NCBI GenBank assembly: GCA_030247575.1
Contig: JAOTRV010000002.1
Location: 124,001 to 188,000 of the forward strand
Length of the DNA: 64,000 nucleotides
Direction of reading: 5' to 3'
Source: Sulfuritalea sp.
GTDB taxonomy: Bacteria > Pseudomonadota > Gammaproteobacteria > Burkholderiales > Rhodocyclaceae
The notes beneath the pieces are model-generated. The model had not been told where the DNA came from and did not search any database. It was given only the letters and a program-made list of their open reading frames with translations. Shown here piece after piece: positions 1 through 9,400 of the stretch (the first letter of the stretch is position 1; every line of letters begins with the position of its first letter). Made by a program: the position numbers and the translations under genes.

Positions 1-939
1 CGAGAATCCGGTGATGCGGCTGAGTTCGGCGGTGTCGGCGTGGGTGGCCGGCACATCGCCGTCCTGCAGCGGCAGGAAATTCTTCGTCGCCTGTCTTCCC
101 AAGGCCTGCTCCAGCGCCTCGATGTAGGCCATCAGCTCGACCGGCTGGTGGTTGCCGATGTTGAACACGCGATACGGCGCCCAGCTGGTCGCCGGATCGG
201 GAACCTGCTTGTCGAACGCCGGATTGGCCTGCGGCGGACGATCGAGGACGCGGATCACGCCTTCGGCAATGTCGTCGATGTAGGTGAAGTCGCGCCGCAT
301 CTTGCCGTGGTTGAAGACATCGATCGGGCGGCCTTCGAGAATGGCCTTGGCAAACAGAAACAAGGCCATGTCGGGGCGACCCCACGGTCCATACACGGTG
401 AAGAAGCGCAGGCCGGTGGTGGGCAGTGCGAACAGATGGCTGTAGGTGTGCGCCATCAGCTCGTTGGACTTCTTGGTCGCGGCATAGAGGCTGACCGGAT
501 GATCGACGTTGTCGTGCTCCGAAAAAGGCATCCGCTCGTTGCCGCCGTAGATGCTTGAGCTGCTGGCATAGACGAAGTGCTCGACGCCGCCATGGCGGCA
601 ACCTTCGAGAATGTTGACGAAGCCGACCACGTTGCTGTCGACGTAAGCATGCGGATTCTGCAGCGAGTAGCGCACGCCGGCCTGCGCCGCCAGATTGACG
701 ACGCGCTGCGGGCGTTCCCTGGCGAACAGGGCGGCGATGCCGTCGCGGTCGGCGATGTCGAGCCGCGACAGCTTGAAGCGCGAATGGGGGGTCAGGCGCG
801 CCAGGCGCGCTTCCTTGAGGGCAACGTCGTAGTAATCGTTGAGGTTGTCTACGCCTACCACCTCGTCGCCGCGCGCCAGCAGGCGCTCGCAGACGTGCAT
901 CCCAATAAAACCGGCGGCGCCGGTGAGCAGAACTTTCAT
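1..939 (-). CDS. NAD-dependent sugar epimerase, UDP-glucuronate 4-epimerase type (3' end cut by window edge)
   Basis: Extended short-chain dehydrogenase that probably interconverts UDP-glucuronate and UDP-galacturonate for surface polysaccharide. The start codon at 937-939 opens a Rossmann fold with the glycine motif GAAGFIG at residues 7-13. [10 protein letters not shown] strand and a catalytic YAATK (Tyr-x-x-x-Lys) follow, and then [14 protein letters not shown], typical of the uronate epimerase (CapI/LspL-like) group. The 313 visible residues cover most of the usual length of about 335; the C-terminus lies outside the window. The start overlaps the stop of the upstream glycosyltransferase by ATGA, so the two are almost certainly cotranscribed and translationally coupled. 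Family assignment is firm; the exact sugar is inferred from motif similarity and could be another UDP-hexose. Confidence 0.9.
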   Translation of the reverse strand, partial: MKVLLTGAAGFIGMHVCERLLARGDEVVGVDNLNDYYDVALKEARLARLTPHSRFKLSRLDIADRDGIAALFARERPQRVVNLAAQAGVRYSLQNPHAYVDSNVVGFVNILEGCRHGGVEHFVYASSSSIYGGNERMPFSEHDNVDHPVSLYAATKKSNELMAHTYSHLFALPTTGLRFFTVYGPWGRPDMALFLFAKAILEGRPIDVFNHGKMRRDFTYIDDIAEGVIRVLDRPPQANPAFDKQVPDPATSWAPYRVFNIGNHQPVELMAYIEALEQALGRQATKNFLPLQDGDVPATHADTAELSRITGFS

Positions 940-1700
940 TGATTGCTTCTCTGAAAATCGAGCATTTTCGCATACTTGGCGAAGCTCGCCGCGCAACCGA
1001 CAAGGATGTGCACCAGACCGGGAAGCCCGTCCAGCAGTCCCATCCGGAGAAAATAGAACTTCATGAAACGCAGCAAGGGCGACAGCAGCAGATGCATCAC
1101 CGTCGCCCGCTTGCCGCACGCCAGCGCCGCCTCGGCGGCGAGAGTGCTGTAACGGTTCTGCTTGGCGAGATAGGTTTCCAGCGACTCCGCCGAGTCGTGC
1201 AAGAGATCGCCCGGCAGCGTGCCGGTTTTGCCCGTGGCCAGCACCTTCTCGTGCACCGCGTCGTCCGACCAGCGCGCGCGGCGCCGATCGAAGAGACGCA
1301 AGCTCCAGTCGGGATAGCCCTCGCCATGCTTCAGGTAGCGCCCCATGAAACGATTGCAGCGGGCGAAGCGATAGCTCCGATGGGTCGGCGCCGACAGCGC
1401 GGCGAGAATGCCCTCGCGCAGGCCCTCGCTCACCCGCTCGTCGGCGTCGATGCAGAGCACCCAGTCGTGGCTTGCCTGTTCGACGGCAAACTGCTTCTGC
1501 GGCCCGAAGCCGCGCCAATCGCACTGGACGACCCGGGCGCCGCGGGCCTCGGCGATTGCGACCGTTTCATCCTCGCTGCCCGAATCGACGACCATGATTT
1601 CATCGCAGAAATCCACGCTCGCAAGACACTCGCCGAGCTGACTGGCGGCGTTCCTGGTGATCAGCACGGCGGAAAGGGGCAAGCGGTCGGCGGAGGTCAT
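936..1700 (-). CDS. Family 2 glycosyltransferase, WaaE/KdtX-like LPS core enzyme
   Basis: Cytoplasmic GT-A fold transferase of 254 residues, probably adding a sugar to the LPS inner core. The N-terminus [10 protein letters not shown] and the nucleotide-sugar segment [10 protein letters not shown] are standard GT2 features. CIDADE supplies the metal-binding DxD motif, and GFGPQKQFA is characteristic of the WaaE/KdtX branch. I chose the ATG at 1698-1700 because homology begins right after it; upstream in-frame starts would run through the divergent waaC promoter. The gene stops inside the start codon of the epimerase (ATGA overlap). Divergent pairing with waaC supports a role in LPS core assembly. 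Acceptor and donor cannot be read from the sequence. Confidence 0.87.
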   Translation of the reverse strand: MTSADRLPLSAVLITRNAASQLGECLASVDFCDEIMVVDSGSEDETVAIAEARGARVVQCDWRGFGPQKQFAVEQASHDWVLCIDADERVSEGLREGILAALSAPTHRSYRFARCNRFMGRYLKHGEGYPDWSLRLFDRRRARWSDDAVHEKVLATGKTGTLPGDLLHDSAESLETYLAKQNRYSTLAAEAALACGKRATVMHLLLSPLLRFMKFYFLRMGLLDGLPGLVHILVGCAASFAKYAKMLDFQRSNQ

Positions 1701-1706
1701 GGCGGC

Positions 1707-1712
1707 TATAAT
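1707..1712 (+). promoter_or_regulatory. Candidate -10 box for waaC
   Basis: A perfect TATAAT lies in the 61-base divergent gap between the glycosyltransferase and waaC, 50 bases before the waaC ATG. No convincing TTGACA is seen at 16-18 bases upstream, so this is a -10 call only. Confidence 0.4.
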
Positions 1713-1761
1713 TGCGTTTGGGATGCATTTTACGGCGCAAGGCGTCATCCCGCCCCTACCG

Positions 1762-2703
1762 ATGCGCATTCTTCTCATCAAAACATCCTCCCTCGGCGAC
1801 GTGGTACACAACCTGCCGGTCGTCGGCGACCTGCGCCGCAGCTATCCCGAAGCAAAAATCGACTGGGTCGTGGAGGAGGGCTTTGCCGACATTCCGCGCC
1901 TGCACCCGGGGCTTCGGCGCGTCATCCCCGTTGCACTGAGGCGATGGCGCAAGGCCATGTTCGCCCCTGCGACATGGCGGGAAGTCCGGTCCTTCCGCAC
2001 GGCTCTGCGCGAGGAAAACTACGATCTGGCGATCGACACCCAGGGTCTGTTGAAGAGCGCGCTGATCACCCGCCTGGCGCACGGCCGGCGCTGCGGCTAC
2101 ACCGCCTCGTCGGCGCGCGAACCCCTGGCCGCACGCTTCTACGATGCCCGCTTCGAGGTCGCGAAGAATCTCCACGCCGTCGAGCGCAACCGCCGCCTGG
2201 CGGCGCTGGCAGGCGGTTACACCGCAGTCCCCGCAGTTGACTACGGCATCGCCGTGTCACCGGCGTCGACTCCTGGCGGGCCGCATGCGGTGCTGCTCAC
2301 CGCCACCTCGCGCGACGACAAATTGTGGCCGCCGGAACGCTGGATCGCCACGGGTCGGGCGCTGCACGAAAACGGCCTCGCCTGCCTGTTGCCGGCGGGC
2401 AGCACAGCCGAGCGGGACCGCGCCGCACATATTGCGCAGGCCATTCCGGGCGCCGTTGTCCTGCCGTCCATGGGGCTGAAGGAACTGGCCGCGCAACTCG
2501 GCGCGGCGCGCATCGTGATCGGCGTCGATACCGGTCTGGTCCATCTCGCTGCCGCGCTGGGGCGACCCGCGCTGGCGCTGTTCTGCGCGTCCGACCCGGC
2601 ACTCACCGGCGTACTTGCCGCGACGCCGGCCGTCAATCTCGGCACGCGCGGCCGGCCACCGACCGTGGACGACGTGCTCACGACGGCGCTGCCGCTGCTC
2701 TGA
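1762..2703 (+). CDS. waaC: Lipopolysaccharide heptosyltransferase I
   Basis: Transfers the first L-glycero-D-manno-heptose to Kdo of lipid A in the cytoplasm (GT9 family). The protein has 313 residues, normal for WaaC. The start MRILLIKTSSLGDVVHNLP is the family's hallmark N-terminus, and the nucleotide-sugar region contains GVDTGLVHLAAALGRP near residue 255. The ATG at 1762 is chosen because it starts the conserved block. The stop overlaps the start of waaA (TGATG), so the two form an operon in the usual order of the pathway. Residues 164-170 (AVSPAST) are encoded by a copy of the dispersed repeat, in the linker between the two Rossmann domains. Confidence 0.95.
   Translation: MRILLIKTSSLGDVVHNLPVVGDLRRSYPEAKIDWVVEEGFADIPRLHPGLRRVIPVALRRWRKAMFAPATWREVRSFRTALREENYDLAIDTQGLLKSALITRLAHGRRCGYTASSAREPLAARFYDARFEVAKNLHAVERNRRLAALAGGYTAVPAVDYGIAVSPASTPGGPHAVLLTATSRDDKLWPPERWIATGRALHENGLACLLPAGSTAERDRAAHIAQAIPGAVVLPSMGLKELAAQLGAARIVIGVDTGLVHLAAALGRPALALFCASDPALTGVLAATPAVNLGTRGRPPTVDDVLTTALPLL
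2250..2274 (+). repeat. Dispersed short repeat, copy 1 (inside waaC)
   Basis: Matches the window-wide consensus CGCCGTNYCGCC followed directly by RGCGTCKACTCTC, here with an A in place of one C-block G. It is read in frame as AVSPAST in an interdomain linker of WaaC. Confidence 0.7.
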
Positions 2704-3968
2704 TGGCCCGCTTCATCTACACCCTTGCCGTGCTGGCGCTCTTGCCCTGGGCAGCCCTGCACCTGCTCTGGCGCGCCCGGAAGCAGCCCGAATATCTGCG
2801 CCACTGGGGGGAGCGCTTCGGCTTTTTTGCCACCGCGAAGGTTCAAGACCCGCCGCCGCCGACCATCTGGCTGCACGCCGTGTCGGTCGGCGAAACCCGC
2901 GCCGCGCAACCGCTGGTGGCCGCGTTGCGTCGGCGCTACCCGGGCCACCGCATCCTGTTCACGCACATGACGCCCACCGGACGCGCGACCTCCTCAGCGC
3001 TGTTCGGCGACGGCGTCGAACGCATCTACCTGCCCTACGACACGCCCTGGGCGGTGCGGCGCTTCTTGCGCCACTTCCGCCCCGAGTTAGGCCTCATCAT
3101 GGAAACCGAACTGTGGCCGAATCTGATCGCCGCGTGCCGGCAGGGCAAGGTTCCGCTGCGACTGGTCAACGCACGCCTGTCGGAGCGCTCGCGGCGGCGC
3201 TACGCCAGATTTCCCGCGCTGACGCGCGAGGCGCTGCTGGGCCTGACGGCGATCGGCGCGCAGTCGGCCGCCGATGCCGGGCGGCTCGAAGCACTGGGCG
3301 CACAAGGCGTCACTGTCACCGGCAACATCAAGTTCGACATTACGGCGCCGGGAGAACAACTCGCGCTGGGCCGCGAGTTTCGTGTCCGCCGCGGCGGGCG
3401 GCCGGCATGGCTGGCGGCCAGCACGCGCGAGGGAGAGGAGACGCTGATCCTCGATGCATGGCAGAGAGTAGACGCTGGCGGGACGGCGCTGCTGGTGCTG
3501 GTTCCCCGCCATCCGCAGCGCTTCGCCGAAGTGACCCGGCTCGCGGCCGAGCGCGGCTTCAAGCTGCAACGGCGCAGCGACAGCGCGGGGATCGAGGCGG
3601 ACACGCGGGTGCTGATCGGCGACAGCATGGGCGAAATGTTCGCCTGGTACGCATCGGTCGACGTCGCCTTCATCGGCGGCAGCCTGCTCGATTTCGGCAG
3701 CCAGAACCTGATCGAAGCGGCGGCCTGCGGCACGCCGATCCTGATCGGACCATCGACGCGGAATTTTGCCGAGGCGGCGCGCGAAGCCCTCGCCTGCGGC
3801 GCGGCGCGGCCGATCCGCGATGCCGATGACCTGGTGGCTCAGGTCAATGCGCTGCTGGCGGACGCCGGGAAACGGCAGGCCATGGGCGCCGCCGGACGCG
3901 CCTTCGCCGAGCGCCATCGCGGCGCCACGGCGCGTACGCTGGAAATGCTTACTCCAACAGGGCGTTGA
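2703..3968 (+). CDS. waaA: 3-deoxy-D-manno-octulosonic acid transferase
   Basis: Membrane-associated transferase that adds Kdo from CMP-Kdo to the lipid A precursor (GT30). It has 421 residues, close to the usual 425. An N-terminal membrane anchor (residues 3-20) is followed by HAVSVGETRAAQPL with the catalytic Glu, METELWPN, and the C-terminal domain with VPRHPQRF and a conserved GSLLDFGSQNLIE block. It overlaps waaC by TGATG. Its last 20 bases overlap the 3' end of tolC on the other strand. Residues 255-262 (RVDAGGTA) are encoded by a dispersed repeat copy sitting just before the conserved VPRHP strand, where E. coli WaaA has an unrelated sequence of similar length. Confidence 0.95.
   Translation: MARFIYTLAVLALLPWAALHLLWRARKQPEYLRHWGERFGFFATAKVQDPPPPTIWLHAVSVGETRAAQPLVAALRRRYPGHRILFTHMTPTGRATSSALFGDGVERIYLPYDTPWAVRRFLRHFRPELGLIMETELWPNLIAACRQGKVPLRLVNARLSERSRRRYARFPALTREALLGLTAIGAQSAADAGRLEALGAQGVTVTGNIKFDITAPGEQLALGREFRVRRGGRPAWLAASTREGEETLILDAWQRVDAGGTALLVLVPRHPQRFAEVTRLAAERGFKLQRRSDSAGIEADTRVLIGDSMGEMFAWYASVDVAFIGGSLLDFGSQNLIEAAACGTPILIGPSTRNFAEAAREALACGAARPIRDADDLVAQVNALLADAGKRQAMGAAGRAFAERHRGATARTLEMLTPTGR
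3464..3488 (-). repeat. Dispersed short repeat, copy 2 (inside waaA)
   Basis: The minus strand gives the consensus almost exactly (CGCCGTCCCGCC then AGCGTCTACTCTC). On the coding strand it is translated as RVDAGGTA, within the second Rossmann domain of the Kdo transferase. Confidence 0.8.
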
Positions 3969-5355
3969 TCGCCGCCACGTCGTCTTCGCCGAGGCTGCCG
4001 GCGGCAGCCTTGAGCTTGAGCAGCGCGGCCAGCGTGTCCAGCCTGGCCTTGGCCAGCTTCTGGCGGGTGTCGAAGAGCTGGCTCTGCGCATTCAGGACGT
4101 CGATGTTGATGCGCACGCCGACTTCGTAGCCCAGCTTGTTCGAGTCGAGGGCCGACTGCGAAGAGGTCAGGGCCGCCTGGTACGCCTGCACCTGCGCCAG
4201 TCCCGAACTCACGCCCAGGTAGGCTTGGCGCGCATTGAGCGCCGCGGTGCGCCTGGCATTTTCGAGATCGGACGCCGCCTTTTCCTTCAAGGCGACGGCT
4301 TCGCGATCCTTCGAGACCGTCGCGCCGCCGGCGAAAATCGGCAACGACAACTGCAGGCCGATGGCATGGACGTCGGTATCGCTGCCGGGACGCACGGCGC
4401 CCAGGGAGTAGGAGCCGGTATTCGAGCTGCGGCTGCGGCTGGCGACCAGGTCCAGCGTCGGCAAATGGCCGGAGCGCTGCTTTTCGATTTCACGCTGGGC
4501 GATTTCATACAGGGCGGTATAGATCTGCACCGAGGCGCTCGCGGACTCGGCCATCTCGACCCACTTGTTGATGTCCTCCGGCTGCGGGCGCGCCAGTTGC
4601 ACGCCGGGCTTCAGGTTCTTGAGGCCTTCCGGCTCCTTGCCGATCACCGCCCGCAGGGCCTGGCGCTTGACGCTCAGATCGTTCTGGGCTGCGATTTCCT
4701 GCGCGCTGGTCAGGTCATGTCGCGCCTGGGCTTCGTGCGTGTCGGTGATCGTAGCGGTGCCGACCTCGAAATTGCGCTTGGCCGATTCGAGCTGTTCGGC
4801 GATCGCCACCTTCTGCGCCTGCGCCACCGCCAGCGTGTCCTGCGCCAGCAGCACATCGAAGTAGGCCTGCGCCGCGCGCACGATGAGATCCTGCCGCGCC
4901 AGGCCGAACTGGGCTTCGGCTTGCGCCACGGCGAGTTCCGACTGGTTGTAGGCGACCCAGTTCTGCCAGCGGAACAGCGGCTGGGAGAGGCTGACCGACC
5001 AGCCGTTGCTGTTGTACTCGGTGCTGCTGCCCGTCGGCGGCTCGCTGCGCACGCCGGTGGCCTGGCGGTTCCAGGTGGTGTTCGACGACAGGCCGGCGGT
5101 CGGCAGCAACCCGGCGCGGCCCTGCGGCAGCTTCTCGCGGCCGGCGTCGAGCGCGGCGCGCGCCGAGGCGTACTGCGCATCGTAGGCCAGCGCGTCGCGA
5201 TATACCGCCAGCAGATCGGCGCCGTGGGCGGCCTGGACAAACCCGCCGGTGGACAGGAAACCGGCAATCATCAGGGGAAGTGCTTTCCTGGTTGCGGCCG
5301 CTACGGTCGACGTCGACAGGTCTGACGTTGGCCTGCACTGAAACGTTGTTTTCAT
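3949..5355 (-). CDS. tolC: TolC family outer membrane channel protein
   Basis: Trimeric outer-membrane and periplasmic channel that serves type I secretion and tripartite efflux. The 468-residue product has a signal peptide ending near residue 46 (VQAAHGA). The mature N-terminus DLLAVYRDALAYDAQYASARA is the classical TolC start, followed by two coiled-coil repeats with Ala/Gln-rich heptads; the second repeat includes LNARQAYLGVSSGLAQVQA. It lies last in a minus-strand run pcm-rhodanese-tolC and overlaps waaA tail to tail by 20 bases. It is the only outer-membrane factor near the RND operon at 6.4-15.5 kb, so it may serve those pumps; that link is inferred from position. Confidence 0.93.
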   Translation of the reverse strand: MKTTFQCRPTSDLSTSTVAAATRKALPLMIAGFLSTGGFVQAAHGADLLAVYRDALAYDAQYASARAALDAGREKLPQGRAGLLPTAGLSSNTTWNRQATGVRSEPPTGSSTEYNSNGWSVSLSQPLFRWQNWVAYNQSELAVAQAEAQFGLARQDLIVRAAQAYFDVLLAQDTLAVAQAQKVAIAEQLESAKRNFEVGTATITDTHEAQARHDLTSAQEIAAQNDLSVKRQALRAVIGKEPEGLKNLKPGVQLARPQPEDINKWVEMAESASASVQIYTALYEIAQREIEKQRSGHLPTLDLVASRSRSSNTGSYSLGAVRPGSDTDVHAIGLQLSLPIFAGGATVSKDREAVALKEKAASDLENARRTAALNARQAYLGVSSGLAQVQAYQAALTSSQSALDSNKLGYEVGVRINIDVLNAQSQLFDTRQKLAKARLDTLAALLKLKAAAGSLGEDDVAAINALLE

Positions 5356-5379
5356 GCGAACTCCGGGTTCTTTTCGGGT

Positions 5380-5703
5380 TTAGTACGTAGGCATTGTCGG
5401 ATCGACATCCCGCGCCCAGGCGGCGACGCCGCCCTGCAGGTTGACGATGCTGGTGAAGCCCATCTGTTCCAGGAACATTCCGGCCTGAAAGCTGCGCGCG
5501 CCATGATGACAGATCATCACGATGTCATCGTCGCGCTTGAGCTCGTGATAGCGGGCGGGTATGCCGCGCATCGGCATCGATTGCGAACCGGCGATGCGGC
5601 AGGTTTCGAATTCCCAGGGCTCGCGGACGTCGAGCAGCACCGGCCTGGACCGCTCGGGGTCGGCTAGCCATTCCTTGAGCTGCGAGGCGGTAAGCTGGCG
5701 CAT
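5380..5703 (-). CDS. Single-domain rhodanese-like sulfurtransferase
   Basis: Small cytoplasmic sulfur carrier or transferase of 107 residues. VLLDVREPWEFE is the typical rhodanese CH2A motif. The active-site loop CHHGARS holds the catalytic Cys as the first residue of a six-residue loop (CxxGxR), and the C-terminus has LQGGVAAWA. There is no signal peptide. It starts 4 bases after pcm and ends 24 bases before tolC, so it is the middle gene of an operon. This pcm-rhodanese-tolC order is common in betaproteobacteria, but the functional link is unknown. The substrate cannot be inferred. Confidence 0.88.
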   Translation of the reverse strand: MRQLTASQLKEWLADPERSRPVLLDVREPWEFETCRIAGSQSMPMRGIPARYHELKRDDDIVMICHHGARSFQAGMFLEQMGFTSIVNLQGGVAAWARDVDPTMPTY

Positions 5704-5707
5704 CGGT

Positions 5708-6364
5708 TCAGAACACGAAAGCGGGCGCAGGTTCGGCTTCGCGCAAGGGCGCCACCACGGTTTCGAACACGGCGACGCGGCGGAATTCATTGCCGACCCG
5801 CGTGTAGAGCGCGGCTTCCATCGCCGGCGCCTCGCCTTCGATGGCGAACAGCCTGCCGCCGGGCTTGAGCTGATCGAGCAAAGCCCTGGGTGTTTCGGCC
5901 ACGGCGCCCGAGACCATGATGACATCGTAGGGTGCGTGGGCGGGCAGGCCCGCCAGGCCGTTGCCGACCTCCACGGTGACATTGGTCACGCCGGCGCGGC
6001 GCAGATTTTCGCGCGCGGTCGCGGCCAGCTGCGGGTCGATTTCGATGGTCCACACCTGATCCGCATGGACGCCCAGCAGGGCCGCCATGTAGCCGGAACC
6101 GGTGCCGACTTCCAGCACCTTTTCGTGCGTCTTCATGGCCACCGCCTGCAGCGCATGGGCTTCGACCGTAGGCGCCAGCATGCAGGCGTCCGCCTCCGCG
6201 CCCAGCGGAATCTGCGTGTCGGCGAAAGCCAGTCGACGATGGGCGGGCGGAACGAACTCTTCGCGCTTGACCACGAACAGCACTTCGAGCACGCCGGGAT
6301 CCAGCACCTTTCCCGGGCGCAATTGCTGCTCCACCATGTTGAAACGGGCTTGTTCGAAATTCAT
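5708..6364 (-). CDS. pcm: Protein-L-isoaspartate O-methyltransferase
   Basis: Methylates isoaspartyl residues in damaged proteins using SAM, which allows repair to aspartate. The 218-residue protein has the PCMT layout: an N-terminal MVEQQLRPGKVLD helix, the FVPPAHRRLAFADTQIPL loop, and SAM motif I VLEVGTGSGYMAALL near residue 85. The VSGAVAETPRALLDQLKPGG region corresponds to motifs II and III. It heads the operon with the rhodanese and tolC. A perfect inverted repeat lies just upstream, which suggests its own regulated promoter rather than pure readthrough from the RND operon. Confidence 0.92.
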   Translation of the reverse strand: MNFEQARFNMVEQQLRPGKVLDPGVLEVLFVVKREEFVPPAHRRLAFADTQIPLGAEADACMLAPTVEAHALQAVAMKTHEKVLEVGTGSGYMAALLGVHADQVWTIEIDPQLAATARENLRRAGVTNVTVEVGNGLAGLPAHAPYDVIMVSGAVAETPRALLDQLKPGGRLFAIEGEAPAMEAALYTRVGNEFRRVAVFETVVAPLREAEPAPAFVF

Positions 6365-6382
6365 GACATCTCCTGAAACGCT

Positions 6383-6402
6383 ATATTAGCATAGGCTAAT
6401 AT
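6383..6402. promoter_or_regulatory. Palindromic operator candidate before pcm
   Basis: ATATTAGC, four bases, then GCTAATAT: a perfect 8-base inverted repeat in the 65-base gap between the RND pump stop and the pcm start. The half-site TTAGC resembles MarR/SlyA-type sites, although the spacing differs. AT-rich in a GC-rich context. No MarR gene is in the window. Confidence 0.45.
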
Positions 6403-6429
6403 TTCGACACTGCTGATAAAAAAGAGATT

Positions 6430-9400
6430 CTACGCTGCCGTGGCAGCGGAATCCGGCTCCCTGACCCTGAACCAGGCCGCATACAGCGCGGGCAGGAACA
6501 GGCAGGTCAGCACCGTGGCGACGATCAGGCCGCCCATGATGGCTACCGCCATCGGACCCCAGAACACCTGCCGGGTCAGCGGAATCATGGCCAGCACGGC
6601 GGCGGCGGCGGTCAGCACAATGGGGCGGAAGCGACGCACGGTAGACCCCACGATTGCCTCCCATTCGCTCTTGCCGGCTTGCTCGTCCTGCTCGATCTGG
6701 TCGACCAGGATCACCGAGTTGCGCAGGATCATGCCCATCAGGGCGATCACGCCGAGGTTGGCGACAAAGCCGTAGGGCACCTGGAATACCAGCAGCGCCA
6801 GCGTCACGCCGATCAGGCCCAGCGGCGCCGTGAGCAACACCATGATGGTGCGGCTGATGCTCTGCAGCTGCATCATCAGCAGGGTGATGACGCCGACGAT
6901 CATCAGCGGCACCGCCGCCTTGATCGAGTTCTCGCCCTTGGCCGATTCTTCGGTCGAGCCGCCCATTTCGATGCGGAAGCCCGGCGGCAGCTTCGCCCGC
7001 AGGCTGCCCAGCTGCTGATCGATCTGGGCCGATGCGGCCTGCGGCTGCATGCTGCCGGCGATGTCGGCGCGGACCGTGATGGCCGGCATCCGATCGCGGC
7101 GCCAGATCAGACCTTCCTCCAGCACCGGCACCAGACGCGCCACCTGGGCCAGCGGGATATGGCGGCCGCTGGTCGACACCACATCGAGGTCGGGCAGCCG
7201 CGACAGGGTGCGCGGATCGGCGAACTCCGGGCCGTTCGCGGCGCGTTCCACGCCCGCGCGCCAGACCACGTCGATCAACTGGTCGTTCTCGCGGAACTGG
7301 GTCACGGTGGCGCCCACCAGCCAGCCTTGCAGGGTGAGCGCCACGTCCTGGCTGGAAACGCCCAGCGCGCGGGCGCGAGCCTGGTCGATCTCGACCCGCA
7401 CGGCCTTGACGCGATCGTTCCAGTCGAAGTTCACGTTGCGCAGGTTCGGATGGGCGCGCATCAGTGTCGACAGGCTCTCCGCGTTGTCGCGCAAGGCGGC
7501 GAGGTCTTCGCCGAGGATGCGGAACTGCACCGGATAGCCGACCGGCGGGCCGTTTTCCAGCCGCACCACGCGCAGGCGCAGGTGCGACCACGAACCGTCG
7601 GCGGCATCGAAGGCGGCTTCCAGCCGGTTCTTGACGATTTCGCGCTCCGCCAGTCCCTTGGTGATGATCACCATCTGGCCGAAGTTGTCGGCGAACAGCT
7701 GCTGGTCGAGCGAAAGGAAGAAGCGCGGCGCGCCGTTGCCGATATAGGACGACCACGAGGCGATGTTGTCGTCCTTGTCGAGCAACGCTTCGACGCGCTT
7801 GACCTCGCGCTCGGTGGCCTTGAGCGACGCGCCCTGCGGCAGCCAGATGTCGATCATGATCTCGGGCCGGCTGGCGGGCGGGAAGAACTGCTTCTGCACG
7901 CCCTTGTTGAAGGCCACCAGCGACAGCGCGAAGAAGCCGACCGTGGCGAAGATCACCAGCCAGCGATGGCGCAGGCACCACACCACGATCGCCCGGAAGC
8001 CGCGATAGAAGGGCGAATCGTAGATGTCGCCGCCGTGCTTTTCGGCGATGGCGCGCAGCTTGGCGGGGTCGAGCAGCTTGTAGCCGAGCCAGGGCGTGAA
8101 CACCACGGCGACGATCCACGATACCAGCAGCGCGATGGTGACCACCTGGAAGATGGATATCGTGTACTCGCCGGCGCCGGATTTGGCGAAACCCACCGGC
8201 GTGAAGCCGGCGGCCGTGATCAGCGTGCCGGTCAGCATCGGGAACGCGGTCGAGGTGTAGGCGAAGGTGGCGGCCTTGAAGCGGTCCCAGCCCTGCTCCA
8301 TTTTCACCACCATCATTTCCACCGCGATGATCGCGTCATCGACCAGCAGGCCCAGCGCGATCACCAGCGCGCCCAGCGAAATGCGCTGCAGGTCGATGCC
8401 GAAAACCTTCATCAGGAGAAAGGTGATCGCCAGCACCAGCGGAATCGACAGCGCGACGACGGTGCCGGTGCGCCAGCCGAGGCTGAGGAAGGACACGGCG
8501 AGCACGATGATCATGGCTTCGCCCAGGGTGCGCACGAACAGGTTGAGCGAGGTCTTGACGATCTGCGGCTGGTCGAACACCACATGCACGTCCATGCCGA
8601 CCGGCAGATCGCGCTGCAAACGCGTCATCGCCTGCGACAGGTTGTCGCCCAGATCGATCACGTTGCCGCCGCGGTCCATGACCACGCCGATCCCGATCGC
8701 GTCGCGTCCCGCCACGCGCATGCGCGGCTGCGGCGGATCGGCCAGGCCGCGCGTGACTTTCGCGATGTCGCCCAGCCGGAACGCGCGTCCGCCCACCGCC
8801 AGCGTGCTTTCGCGCAGCGATTCGACGCTGTCGAACGGCCCGCTGACGCGCAGGCGCACCCGATCGGTCTCGGTTTCGACGTGGCCGGCCGGCGCCACCG
8901 CGTTCTGCCGCTGCAGGGCCTCGAACACCTGGGTCGGCACCAGGCCCATGGCGGCGAGTCGCGCCGGGCTGACGTCGATGTAGATCTTTTCGTCCTGCAC
9001 GCCGATCAGTTCGATCTTCTTCACGTCCCCGACGCGGCGCAGTTCGCGCGCCAGCTTGTCGGCCTCGCGGCGCAGGTCGCCCATGCCGTAGCCGGCCTTT
9101 TCCTGCGCCGTCAGGGCGAAGATCTTGATCTGCACATCGCCGAACTCGTCGTTGGGGAAAGGTCCCTGCACGCCCGCCGGCAGCGTGTGGCGAATGTCGT
9201 CGAGCTTCTTCCTGACCTGGCGCCAGGCCTCGGGCACTTCGGTCTTCGGCGTGTAGTCCTTGAGGATCACGATGGTCAGCGACTCGCCCGGCTTGGACGC
9301 CGTGCGCAGCACATCGACCCAAGGCGTCTCGGCCAGCTTCTTCTCGATGCGCTCGGTCAACTGCTGTTCGACCTGCGACGCGGAAGCGCCCGGCCACAGG

